A DNA stretch of 64,000 nt from Bacillota bacterium (GCA_023437715.1 JAEZFK010000028.1:1-64000); one strand, 5' to 3'; shown: positions 7,667 through 15,451, numbered from the stretch's first letter. Notes: generated from the sequence alone by a model not told the origin. Numbers and translations are program-made.

Positions 7667-9039
7667 ACGATGTGGACACGACTGACTTCCTTTCCTCCTG
7701 TAAACACATGGGTGGCGCAGGACACGCAGGGATCAAAGGACCGTATGATCCTTCCTATTTCTACAGGCACATCGGCATTTGCTACGGGAGCTCCGATTAA
7801 AGCCTGTTCCGACGTTCCTTTCTGATTCTGCGTCTGAGGCGATAAATTCCATGCGGACGGTGTGATCACCTGGTAGAAAGCTATTTTGCTGTCTTCAATG
7901 TGAAGCCAGTGACCCAGAGCTCCTCTGGTAGTATCCACCAGTCCTCTTCCAGCGGCTCTCTCAGGAACCGTGTATTCCTGCTGCAGAGCCATACCCGGAA
8001 CCAGGTTATCGATGAGGGTATTCATGACCTCTACGATCTTCTTGGTTTCCAGCACTCTGGCAATGGTCCTGTCCATGGCGGAAATACCGTTCCTGTATCC
8101 GCCGGAAAGCCATTGTCTCGCCAGAGGGCCTACCTCATAGGGTATGCCGTCATATCTGGGGGCTTTGATCCAGGAATAGGCCTGGGGCTTCTGAGGATCC
8201 GGCTTACCGTCTTCATTGAACCAGGAAAATCCATCCTCCTGGCTGATCCGGTCAGGATCAAAGGGTTCGATGGGGCCGCCTCTAAAGGTGAGGGGATCTA
8301 CATACAAAGTTCCCAAATCCTTGTAGCCGTAAAAACAGCCGTAGCTCAGCAGATTGCCGTAGCCTCCGCCCATGTGATAATATTCCGGGTAATAATCTCC
8401 GATGGTATACACATCCGGAATCATCTTTTCTTCAATAAACCGGCTGATATTATAGAGAATGGATTTTATAGCCATGATCTTATCCGTCGTGGCCAGAGAG
8501 GTGATGCCGCCGATAAAGATTCCATGGTTATGAGGCGCTTTCCCTCCCAGGACAGCCAGCATCTCGTGGGCGCTGCGGCTGAACTCCAGGGACTGGAAAT
8601 AATCCTGCACCATTTTATCGTTTATCTCTTTCGGGAGACGGTAATCCTCGTGATTCATCTGAAACAGGGGATATTCCTCCGGAAGCTTTACGAAATCCGG
8701 CAGGGTATACTGGTAGAAATGCCTTAGGTGGTTCTGGAAAAATTCACAGGCATGAACCAGGTCCCTTAAGTACCGTCCCTGCTCCGTGGGAACAAAGCCA
8801 AGAGCGCTTTCCAGGGCAAGGGTTGACGCCATGGAATGGGCGGTGGAGCAGATCCCGCAGATGCGTTCTGTAAAATAAACGGCGTCAAAGGGACTTCTCC
8901 CCTCCAGCATCTTTTCAAAGCCCCGGAACATCAGTCCCTTTGTCTTGGCATCCTGTATCGCCTGATTTTCCACATCAGCTTCTATTTCCATAAACCCGTT
9001 AATGCGGGTAACGGGATTTATCGTTATTTTTTCCGCCAT
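7663..9039 (-). CDS. [NiFe]-hydrogenase large (catalytic) subunit
   Basis: 458 residues carrying the Ni-Fe active site for H2 oxidation or evolution. The L1 motif RICGICSTAH (Cys61, Cys64, His68) and the C-terminal L2 motif RSFDPCVSCATH (Cys438, Cys441, His444) supply all four nickel ligands. A 14-residue tail after the final His is the usual peptide removed by a dedicated endopeptidase, which is encoded at the head of this operon. A GAGGGG site precedes the ATG, 2 bases after the small-subunit gene. The hyp genes needed for metal-centre assembly are not in this window. The gene lies inside the sigK element. Confidence 0.95.
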   Translation of the reverse strand: MAEKITINPVTRINGFMEIEADVENQAIQDAKTKGLMFRGFEKMLEGRSPFDAVYFTERICGICSTAHSMASTLALESALGFVPTEQGRYLRDLVHACEFFQNHLRHFYQYTLPDFVKLPEEYPLFQMNHEDYRLPKEINDKMVQDYFQSLEFSRSAHEMLAVLGGKAPHNHGIFIGGITSLATTDKIMAIKSILYNISRFIEEKMIPDVYTIGDYYPEYYHMGGGYGNLLSYGCFYGYKDLGTLYVDPLTFRGGPIEPFDPDRISQEDGFSWFNEDGKPDPQKPQAYSWIKAPRYDGIPYEVGPLARQWLSGGYRNGISAMDRTIARVLETKKIVEVMNTLIDNLVPGMALQQEYTVPERAAGRGLVDTTRGALGHWLHIEDSKIAFYQVITPSAWNLSPQTQNQKGTSEQALIGAPVANADVPVEIGRIIRSFDPCVSCATHVFTGGKEVSRVHIV

Positions 9040-9041
9040 AC

Positions 9042-9938
9042 TTAATCCCCTCTCATACTGTCATAGACGATAAACGGTTCCATTGCGTCAGGAAAGCCGA
9101 ACTGGGCACAGCCGATGCAGACGGAATCGCTTCCTATGGGCCAGTTCACATGTCCGTTCCACTGGCGGATGGGACAGTCGATGGGAGTGACAGGACCCCG
9201 GCAGCCCATCATAAACATACAGGTTTCTTCCCCCAGCTTGTTGGCAAAAATGCCATTGTCAAAATAGGATCTCCTGGGGCACCGGTCGTGAATGGTAACG
9301 CTGTAAAACATCAGAGGGCGGTCCAGGCTGTCAAGAGGCGGTTCTCCATACAGCAGCAAATAAGCCAGGGTCCCCATAAACCAGTCCGGATGGCAGGGAC
9401 AGCCGGGAAGCTTTATTACCTTCTTATTTAAAACGTTCTGTATTCCCACGCACCCCGTTGGGTTGGGCCTTGCCGCAGACACCCCTCCATGGGTGGCGCA
9501 GGCTCCCACAGCAATCACATGTGCCGCATTCCCCCCCAGCAGCCGGGCCGCTTCCAGACCCGTAACCTCTCTTCCCTGGTACTGTCCTATGATGTGATAA
9601 GCGCCGTTGTCCTTTAAGGATACTGCCCCTTCCACGGCCAGAATATAATCGCTTCCAATTACACGAAACAGCCGGTCCATGGCTTCGCTGCCTTCCGATG
9701 CCATCAGGCTGTTGCTGAATACGAAATCGGTCATCTGGGTCAGCAGATATTGAAAATCAGGGTATTCCCCATCCAGCAGGGAAATGGTATTGCCGGTGCA
9801 TCCGTTCAGCTCCAGCCAGACCAGGGTTCTCTTTTGAAGCGCATTGGCAGCGAGCACATGCCTTACCCTGTCAACAAGGCCCGCCGTTGTCCTTAACCGC
9901 ATTTCCTGGTGGGGACAGCTGAAGTTTACTGGTTCCAA
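9042..9938 (-). CDS. [NiFe]-hydrogenase small (Fe-S) subunit, no Tat signal
   Basis: About 298 residues with ligands for three Fe-S clusters: proximal (NGCTGN, VGACATHGG, LPGCPCHPDW), distal (IHDRCPR, MMGCRGP) and medial (IDCPIRQWN, VCIGC). The second residue of the proximal CxGC motif is Asn50 instead of Cys, which recalls the Asp found there in group 1h enzymes. The usual twin-arginine signal is absent, so the enzyme should stay in the cytoplasm. I chose a TTG start at 9938 with AGGTG 5 bases upstream, just after the stop of the cytochrome b5-like gene; a GTG three codons upstream is an alternative. Confidence 0.93.
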   Translation of the reverse strand: MEPVNFSCPHQEMRLRTTAGLVDRVRHVLAANALQKRTLVWLELNGCTGNTISLLDGEYPDFQYLLTQMTDFVFSNSLMASEGSEAMDRLFRVIGSDYILAVEGAVSLKDNGAYHIIGQYQGREVTGLEAARLLGGNAAHVIAVGACATHGGVSAARPNPTGCVGIQNVLNKKVIKLPGCPCHPDWFMGTLAYLLLYGEPPLDSLDRPLMFYSVTIHDRCPRRSYFDNGIFANKLGEETCMFMMGCRGPVTPIDCPIRQWNGHVNWPIGSDSVCIGCAQFGFPDAMEPFIVYDSMRGD

Positions 9939-9952
9939 ATTGATCACCTGCT

Positions 9953-10441
9953 TTACACTAAAGTTAAATAACCGACTACCGGAAGCACGCTTAAAACAAT
10001 TGCCCCGGGATGGCACCCTTCGAAGTCATTGGTCAGATCCTTTCCCGCAGTCAGTCCGCCGAAATGGCTTCCTCCCCTCCAGACAGGGTTATTTGTAACA
10101 TCATAGACAACCCCGTTTACCGCAACATATGCGGGAGCCCCGTTTTGTCCGTTATAGGCGGCCAGTTCATCCAGGGTAAAATACCTGGGTTCCGGTTCCT
10201 CCGGCTCTTCCGGCTCCTGGCTGGCATAGATTTTCTGGTATGGATCCGGTATTTCTTCCATAGTCAGATGATTTGACCTTGTAAAATAGTCAATGTGGCT
10301 TTCCAGCATAACCACATGGCTGCTCAGGCGGTCCAGCAGGTCTGAGGAGCTATAATACTGGTTCTCGTGAAGTCTCTCTACATCCTTTCTGATCTCCTTA
10401 AGGCCGTTTCCTACATAATCCAAAAACAAATTCAGTTCCAT
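9953..10441 (-). CDS. Cytochrome b5-like heme-binding domain protein in hydrogenase operon
   Basis: About 162 residues. The N-terminal half is helical (about 1-70), followed by an acidic Pro-Glu linker (EPEEPEEPEP). The C-terminal cytochrome b5-like domain starts at YFTLDELAAYNGQNG and continues through AYVAVNGVVYDVT and HFGGLTAGKDLTNDFEGCH, whose histidines are the likely heme ligands. It may pass electrons to or from the hydrogenase; this is inferred from its place between the maturation and structural genes. GGGAGG lies 7 bases before the ATG at 10441. An in-frame ATG at 10447 would abut the ribosome site. Confidence 0.85.
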   Translation of the reverse strand: MELNLFLDYVGNGLKEIRKDVERLHENQYYSSSDLLDRLSSHVVMLESHIDYFTRSNHLTMEEIPDPYQKIYASQEPEEPEEPEPRYFTLDELAAYNGQNGAPAYVAVNGVVYDVTNNPVWRGGSHFGGLTAGKDLTNDFEGCHPGAIVLSVLPVVGYLTLV

Positions 10442-10519
10442 CGACATACCTCCCAAAGCGTGGATACAATTGCTTGACCAAAAAACGGGTCATTAATCTA
10501 TATGTAGGAGTCAGACATT

Positions 10520-10984
10520 TTAACACTGCCGTCTTTTCTGTTCCCCTATGATTCTTTTAATTGTATCCTTGATTTCGTCGCACAGCTTTGGCAGTTTGTC
10601 CTTTAAAACAGGGCTGAGTTCGGTGCCGAAGCCGATTTCATTGATTTCAACCCCGATGAGACAGCCGTTAAAATTGCTGCCATAAAGCTTCATAAGCTCA
10701 ATAAGGCCCATATCATGCTGGGCAAAGGGATTGAAGGACTGGGACACAGCTTCTTCAAGGCTGAATAAGTGAATGGAGCCCGGCTTTTTTCCCGTAAAAA
10801 CCGCGTCAAGAAGAAACACGAAGTCATCCTTGTCCAGAGAATAGAAACAGCTCTGGCAATCTGTCTCGCCGATAATTACCTGAATTCCCAGGGGAGCCAG
10901 CTCATCCTCCAATAATTCGGCAGCCCTTACCGCCACGCCGTCATCCTTCATGCAGCGGTTGCCTATGGCAACTAACTTCATCAT
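10520..10984 (-). CDS. Hydrogenase maturation endopeptidase (HyaD/HupD family)
   Basis: About 154 residues beginning MMKLVAIGNRCMKDDGVAVRAAE, the GxGN...DDG signature of nickel-dependent C-terminal proteases. The family cleaves the tail after the last His of the large subunit once nickel is inserted. AGGAGG lies just upstream of the double ATG. It is the first gene of the hydrogenase operon, which is unusual: the protease often follows the structural genes. Its product matches the 14-residue tail on the large subunit encoded downstream. Confidence 0.9.
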   Translation of the reverse strand: MMKLVAIGNRCMKDDGVAVRAAELLEDELAPLGIQVIIGETDCQSCFYSLDKDDFVFLLDAVFTGKKPGSIHLFSLEEAVSQSFNPFAQHDMGLIELMKLYGSNFNGCLIGVEINEIGFGTELSPVLKDKLPKLCDEIKDTIKRIIGEQKRRQC

Positions 10985-11107
10985 TTTATTTTCCTCCTTT
11001 CCGGCGGATATTGTTAATATATATGTTGGCTGTGAGTGAATATTCGCTTCACCAGGCCCCCCGGGGGAAGTTTGTACGGAAAAGTTAAATATCCGGACAT
11101 GAAAATA

Positions 11108-11150
11108 CCCCCATACAGGACTTTTATACTTCATTGTCCTATATAGGGGG
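11108..11150. repeat. Inverted repeat upstream of hydrogenase operon
   Basis: Arms CCCCCATACAGGAC (11108-11121) and GTCCTATATAGGGGG (11136-11150) pair over 5 + 5 base pairs with a mismatched middle and a 14-base loop. It lies between the stop of the sigK N-terminal reading frame and the first hydrogenase gene. It could end the truncated sigK transcript or be an operator for the hydrogenase operon. No long T-run supports a classical terminator. Confidence 0.55.
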
Positions 11151-11168
11151 TAAATAAATAATTGAAAG

Positions 11169-11777
11169 CTAAAGCTGCCGAAGTTTTTCGTAATGCCAGG
11201 CCTCTTCAATCCGGGCATATAAATCCATAATGGAATCGTAATATTCCCTGGCCCTTTCCTCTCCCGGAATCAGGCCGTACATATCCGGGTTCCAGAAACA
11301 GATGGAGCTGGGATATGCAATCTCATTGGCTTTTTTTCCCGTTCCAAGGATTTTCGTGTGATTATGGGCGGCGGCCCGGAGAATGCCTCTCATGATATGT
11401 ATGCCGAATTTCAGCCCCAGGCCATGGATATAATCTGCCAAAGACCGGAAGCCCTGCCCATGCTTTCCGGGCATATAGGTGCGGGCCGCGGGCCGCTGTG
11501 ATAGGATACCATTTTCTACACATTTGGCCGCATAAGTGGCCAGCCTTGAGCCTCTGTCCGGGTGAAAAGTATTGACTGCCTTGATAAGTCCGATGGTCCC
11601 TACAGAAAGTATGTCTTCCATATCGTAATCTGTATTCTGGTATTTTTTTGCCACATGCGCTACCAGCCGCATATTGCGCTCGATGAGTGTGGCTCTCGCC
11701 TCCTGATCCCCTTTCTGGTATCGATCCAGACACTCTCGTTCCTCTCGCGCAGTTAAAGGTTTGGGAAAAGTTTTCAA
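11169..11777 (-). CDS. sigK: SigK N-terminal part fused to an element-derived tail
   Basis: Codons 1-88 encode SigK regions up to LATYAAKCVEN, including RNMRLVAHVAKKYQNTDYDMEDILSVG (region 2). Beyond 11512 the frame enters the element and adds about 113 unrelated residues. That tail (GFRSLADYIHGLGLKFGIHI..., SSICFWNPDMYGL) resembles a piece of an alpha-galactosidase. The start is TTG with AAGGTGG six bases upstream and an in-frame stop eight codons before it. There is therefore no B. subtilis-type pro-sequence, as in C. difficile SigK. Without excision the product lacks region 4 and cannot be a working sigma factor. Confidence 0.9.
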   Translation of the reverse strand: MKTFPKPLTAREERECLDRYQKGDQEARATLIERNMRLVAHVAKKYQNTDYDMEDILSVGTIGLIKAVNTFHPDRGSRLATYAAKCVENGILSQRPAARTYMPGKHGQGFRSLADYIHGLGLKFGIHIMRGILRAAAHNHTKILGTGKKANEIAYPSSICFWNPDMYGLIPGEERAREYYDSIMDLYARIEEAWHYEKLRQL

Positions 11778-11866
11778 AGAAAGCCACCTTAAACTTACTT
11801 ACATTCATTTTATGCCCGCCGTCTGCCTAAAGTGCTTTTACAAAAAATATTGGCTGGTACTAATTT

Positions 11867-13045
11867 TTAATGATGGAACAGACGGATTCCCGTAAACGCC
11901 ATGGCCATGCCGTACTTGTCACAGGTTTCAATCACCTGGTCATCCCGCACGGAACCGCCGGGCTGGGCCACGTATTTCACTCCGCTTTTATGAGCCCGGT
12001 CAATGTTGTCGCCAAAGGGGAAAAACGCATCAGATCCTAAGGAAACTCCCGTCATCTGATCCAGCCATGCCCGCTTTTCTTCTCCTGTAAATACGGTTGG
12101 CTTAGACTTGAAAATTGTTTCCCATCTGCCGTCTGCCAGCACATCCATATATTCCTCTCCAATATAGATGTCAATGGCATTGTCCCGGTCTGCGCGGCGG
12201 ATATTGTCGATAAATGGGAGTTTTAGAACCTTAGGCGCCTGGCGCAGGTACCAGTTGTCCGCCTTGCTGCCCGCCAGCCTTGTACAATGGACCCTGGACT
12301 GCTGTCCCGCCCCGATTCCTATGGCCTGTCCGCCCTTTGCAAAACAGACGGAATTGGACTGGGTATATTTTAAGGTAATAAGAGAAAGGATGAGGTCGAT
12401 TTTTGCATCCTCGGGAATTCCCCTGTTCTTTGTGACCACATTCTTTAAAAGCTCTCCGTCGATCTTCAGCTCATTTCTTCCCTGCTCAAACACCACACCG
12501 TAAACCTGTTTTCTCTCCAGAGAGGCCGGCACGTAGTCCGGGTCCATAAGAAGCACATTATAATTGCCGTTTTTCTTGGATTTTAGGATCTCCAGGGCCT
12601 CCGGCTCATAGCCCGGAGCAATGACGCCGTCGGAGACCTCCCGTTTGATAATCCTTGCCGTATCCACATCACAGACATGGGAAAGGGAAATGAAATCTCC
12701 GAAGGAGGACATCCGGTCCGCCCCTCTGGCTCTGGCATAGGCACAGGCCAGGGGCGAGAGCTCCCCTAAATCCTCCACCCAGTAAATCTTAGCCAGCACA
12801 GGATCAAGGGGCAGACCCACCGCAGCGCCTGCGGGAGATACATGTTTAAAGGAAGCCGCTGCCGGAAGTCCTGTGGCTTCTGTTAATTCTTTCACAAGCT
12901 GCCAGCCGTTAAAGGCATCCAGGAAATTGATATAGCCCGGGTGGCCGCTTAGGACCTGGATTGGAAGAGATTTTCCGTCCTCCATAAAGATTCTGGACGG
13001 TTTCTGATTGGGATTACAGCCGTATTTCAATTCTAATTCATTCAT
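11867..13045 (-). CDS. purH: AICAR formyltransferase (PurH transformylase domain only)
   Basis: About 392 residues. It catalyses the penultimate step of IMP synthesis, formylating AICAR with 10-formyl-THF. It corresponds to the transformylase domain of PurH (LKYGCNPNQKP, ASFKHVSPAGAAVG, SVCFAKGGQAIGIGAGQQSRVHC, AFFPFGDNIDRA). The N-terminal MGS-like IMP cyclohydrolase domain is absent, and the neighbouring upstream gene supplies that activity. AGGAG lies 8 bases before the ATG at 13045. The gene is co-transcribed with the PurO-type gene under the ZTP riboswitch and lies directly upstream of sigK. Confidence 0.92.
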   Translation of the reverse strand: MNELELKYGCNPNQKPSRIFMEDGKSLPIQVLSGHPGYINFLDAFNGWQLVKELTEATGLPAAASFKHVSPAGAAVGLPLDPVLAKIYWVEDLGELSPLACAYARARGADRMSSFGDFISLSHVCDVDTARIIKREVSDGVIAPGYEPEALEILKSKKNGNYNVLLMDPDYVPASLERKQVYGVVFEQGRNELKIDGELLKNVVTKNRGIPEDAKIDLILSLITLKYTQSNSVCFAKGGQAIGIGAGQQSRVHCTRLAGSKADNWYLRQAPKVLKLPFIDNIRRADRDNAIDIYIGEEYMDVLADGRWETIFKSKPTVFTGEEKRAWLDQMTGVSLGSDAFFPFGDNIDRAHKSGVKYVAQPGGSVRDDQVIETCDKYGMAMAFTGIRLFHH

Positions 13046-13080
13046 CTTCTGGACTCCTGTCGTTTTCATATGATTGACTT

Positions 13081-13797
13081 CTATGACTGGTTCTTATTTA
13101 CAATGCGGGTTTCATAAGTGCCTGATTCCAGATCAATATACCGGACAAAAAGCGACACTTTATTTTCTTCATTCAAGCTTTCCCATATCATGGACGTGAT
13201 TTCATCCATATCATCCATGGTCTCCACAAGCTTTGGTTCTCCCTCAAAGCTGGGCAGAGGATTTCCGTCATGCATATAGGTGTGGATGAAATGCCCCTCT
13301 CCCCTTGCCGGGTTTTCGTAGGCAAAGGTATAACGGCTGCAGGAATCGGGATCCCCGTGGTTGGACTTTAAGATGGACATGGCGTAATTAAAGCAGTTTC
13401 CCTCCCGGTGGATGATTCCTGAAATCCGGGGCGTATAATTGGGGCTGTCCGGTTCAAAGGTTCTGCTTCTTAAAGACTGTTCAAAGGTCAGCTGTATGTC
13501 CATGCCCTTGTAAATGGTGTCGGTCTGATCTCCGTTTGTCACAATGGTCTTGTTTCCCAGGACACGCACGGGGGCGTAGATAATAAGGCTGGGGTCAGTC
13601 AGCTTTGACGGGTCGAATGCCTGGGTGCGTATCCCGTCGCCTTCCTTCACAAAGATGCGGTTGCGGCTGTTTTCACTTCTTCCCATGATGAAGTAGGCGG
13701 CTACAGCTTTTGTTCCATCTGGGGTTCGGCCAAGGACGATGCCTCTGCCTGGGTAGGGGTTGGTACTTAAATACTTTTTTAAAGAAATTGAATTCAT
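13081..13797 (-). CDS. purO: IMP cyclohydrolase, PurO-like
   Basis: About 238 residues of the PF07826 (archaeal PurO-like) family, which closes FAICAR to IMP. Recognisable segments are NPYPGRGIVLGRTPDG near the N-terminus, a central GDQTDTIY and a C-terminal FVRYIDLESGTYETRIV. It replaces the N-terminal domain missing from the adjacent PurH-like protein. AAGGAG lies 5 bases before the ATG at 13797. Its leader carries a ZTP riboswitch (13926-14024) and a further 12-bp hairpin (13845-13873). Confidence 0.88.
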   Translation of the reverse strand: MNSISLKKYLSTNPYPGRGIVLGRTPDGTKAVAAYFIMGRSENSRNRIFVKEGDGIRTQAFDPSKLTDPSLIIYAPVRVLGNKTIVTNGDQTDTIYKGMDIQLTFEQSLRSRTFEPDSPNYTPRISGIIHREGNCFNYAMSILKSNHGDPDSCSRYTFAYENPARGEGHFIHTYMHDGNPLPSFEGEPKLVETMDDMDEITSMIWESLNEENKVSLFVRYIDLESGTYETRIVNKNQS

Positions 13798-13844
13798 AAA
13801 ATCTCCTTTCTGCTTCAGACTGGCGAAAGTCCGCCATGCCATTC

Positions 13845-13873
13845 ATAATTTGGCGGAAGGGCCGCCAAATTAT
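13845..13873 (-). repeat. 12-bp perfect hairpin in the purO leader
   Basis: ATAATTTGGCGG and CCGCCAAATTAT pair perfectly around a 5-base loop, between the ZTP riboswitch terminator and purO. No T-run follows. It may stabilise the mRNA or be a second control element. Confidence 0.55.
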
Positions 13874-13925
13874 TCATGTCGGGCGTTCCGCCCTATAGAA
13901 ATATTTGCATGGCTGGATAATAACA

Positions 13926-14024
13926 CAAAACCGCCTGGGCATCCCATAAGGGTGCCCAGGCGGTCGGCTTTTTCGTATCGTGCTCCCCGTGGTATATCCC
14001 CACTTATCCGCCAGTCGCACGTAC
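13926..14024 (-). promoter_or_regulatory. ZTP (pfl) riboswitch with terminator
   Basis: On the minus strand the aptamer shows CGTGCGACTGGCGG, a GTGGGGA...CCACGGGGAGCACG hairpin and the 3' element CCGCCTGGGC, which together are the pfl/ZTP consensus. The 3' element (13954-13963) is also one arm of a strong terminator hairpin (13931-13963) followed by TTTTGTGTTATT. Binding of ZMP/ZTP, the substrate of AICAR formyltransferase, would block the terminator and switch on purO-purH. This fits the downstream genes exactly. Confidence 0.92.
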
Positions 14025-14089
14025 TTTGTCTTCATCATATAATATTCCCGTGGGAAAAGCAAGCATTTTTTCCAGACCGGATATTTTAC

Positions 14090-15451
14090 CTACTCGTTCC
14101 GTATGGCAGCCAGGGGACTCAGCTTCATGGCCCTTAAGGCTGGGAAAAATCCGGCAGCCATGCCTACAAAGATGGCAAAGCCCACAGCAGTCAGGGAAAG
14201 CCAGGTTGGTATCCTGGATAAGTTGCCCTGTACATCCGCCATAAAACGGCCCGCCAGAAACTTGTTGATGAGAAGGGATACTCCATAGCTGAAAAGAATT
14301 CCCGCAACTCCTCCTAAAAATCCGATGAAGCCGGACTCCAGAAGGAACATATTTCTGATATTCCTCATATCGCATCCCAGAACCTTCAGGATGCCGATTT
14401 CCTTGGTTCTCTCATAAATGGACATCATCATGGTATTGGCGATTCCGATGGCGGCCACAAACAGGGACACGGCTCCGATCCCTCCTAAAAGGGCCTGAAC
14501 CATCCTGGCCTGTTTCTGGGACTGTTCCAGCCACTCCATATTGCTGTTGGCCTGAAATCCCATATCCGTAATGGACTTCTGCACAGCCGTCACATTTGCC
14601 ATATCATCCACTTCCACAACAGCCTGATCGTAAATAAAATAGCTGTAGGGCTTCCCCTTTTTATTGGTAGGCTGGTTGGGAATGGGCTTCTTTTTAAAAA
14701 TCTGTTTCAGCTGGGACTTTAAGGCCTCCAGATCCACATAAATGTTATAGCTGTAATTATTCCAGTCCTCCAGTCCGCCCTCTACCAGTCCGGAGGTGGA
14801 CAGAAGATACTTCTTGGGAGGCTTGACAGGGGTCCCGCCTTCCGTGGTACCGCCGCTTTGAGACTGATAATAGCTGTCCATATCGAAAATTACAAACAGA
14901 GGCTTATTCATGAAATCAATATCAGGGGCGCTGGAAGAATCATCGTAATAGTTGTAATTATTGCTTTTGGGATTGCTGAAACGCCTTGCCACCATATTTC
15001 CGACGACCATTTGAAGTTCCTTGTTTCCTGTCTCCGGCAGACGGCCCTCTTTCAGAGGAATATTCTTCATATATTCCGGGCTCACTCCCACAAGACTTAC
15101 ATTTCCCTGGTAAACTCCCTGGGTCATCAGCACATCTACCTGCAAAAGAGGGGAAGCCTCTTTCACATGCTCGATGTCCTCAAACTGGGCGATCACGTCG
15201 TCCGTCATATAATTGGGCTCGCTGCTGCCGTCATTTCCCCTCCACGCGGAGTCGGAATAAACGGAAATCTCCGTAAGGCTGCCGTAGGAAGCGATCTGTT
15301 CCATGGTGAGCTCATTAAAGCCGATGCCTAAGGACACCATGACAACGATGGAGGCCGTACCGATCAAAACCCCCAGGACCGTTAAGAACGTCCGAAGCTT
15401 TCTGCGCCTTAAGTTGTTCACACTCATGGAAAGCAAATCGCTAAATCTCAT
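14090..15451 (-). CDS. ABC transporter permease, FtsX/MacB type
   Basis: 453 residues. The N-terminus has a transmembrane segment (about 21-43) preceded by LRRRKLRTFLTVLGVLIG, typical of MacB/FtsX permeases. A large extracytoplasmic domain (about 45-320) and three C-terminal transmembrane segments (about 325-445) follow, with SIYERTKEIGILKVLGC between them. It should form a dimeric mechanotransmission exporter with the ATPase encoded two genes upstream. Its start overlaps the end of the NEW3-type protein by about 11 bases. Substrate unknown. Confidence 0.88.
   Translation of the reverse strand: MRFSDLLSMSVNNLRRRKLRTFLTVLGVLIGTASIVVMVSLGIGFNELTMEQIASYGSLTEISVYSDSAWRGNDGSSEPNYMTDDVIAQFEDIEHVKEASPLLQVDVLMTQGVYQGNVSLVGVSPEYMKNIPLKEGRLPETGNKELQMVVGNMVARRFSNPKSNNYNYYDDSSSAPDIDFMNKPLFVIFDMDSYYQSQSGGTTEGGTPVKPPKKYLLSTSGLVEGGLEDWNNYSYNIYVDLEALKSQLKQIFKKKPIPNQPTNKKGKPYSYFIYDQAVVEVDDMANVTAVQKSITDMGFQANSNMEWLEQSQKQARMVQALLGGIGAVSLFVAAIGIANTMMMSIYERTKEIGILKVLGCDMRNIRNMFLLESGFIGFLGGVAGILFSYGVSLLINKFLAGRFMADVQGNLSRIPTWLSLTAVGFAIFVGMAAGFFPALRAMKLSPLAAIRNE

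Larger units (their letters stand above)
5751..11513. mobile_element. skin-like sigK intervening element with [NiFe]-hydrogenase cargo
   Basis: About 5.76 kb between the two co-oriented parts of sigK. Boundaries are inferred from the shared AAA at the Asn codon of the ENEIL motif (5750-5752 and 11512-11514), the position also used in B. subtilis. Contents are a large serine recombinase at one end, a 57-residue divergent ORF, a four-gene hydrogenase operon and an alpha-galactosidase-like remnant. Both att sites are direct repeats relative to sigK, so recombination deletes the element as a circle and restores one reading frame. There are no phage structural genes, so it is far smaller than the B. 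subtilis skin. Confidence 0.88.

Noticed and set aside
7900..8727. 275-codon plus-strand reading frame opposite the hydrogenase large subunit
   Set aside because: Wholly antisense to a gene with all catalytic motifs, no family resemblance and no ribosome site; a shadow of codon bias.
7663..10984. Hydrogenase gene interrupted by an element, as with hupL in cyanobacteria
   Set aside because: Both structural genes are complete here. It is sigK that is interrupted, and the hydrogenase genes are the cargo.
5383..11777. Split sigK as a plain pseudogene or assembly error
   Set aside because: Both parts keep conserved residues up to matching junctions, rejoin in frame and flank an intact recombinase; decay or misassembly would not produce this.
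11362..11808. 148-codon minus-strand frame overlapping the sigK N-terminal piece
   Set aside because: Composition is Arg/Gly/His-rich and unlike a protein; it is a shifted frame of sigK. Only its last part matters, as the continuation of the recombinase in a circularised element.
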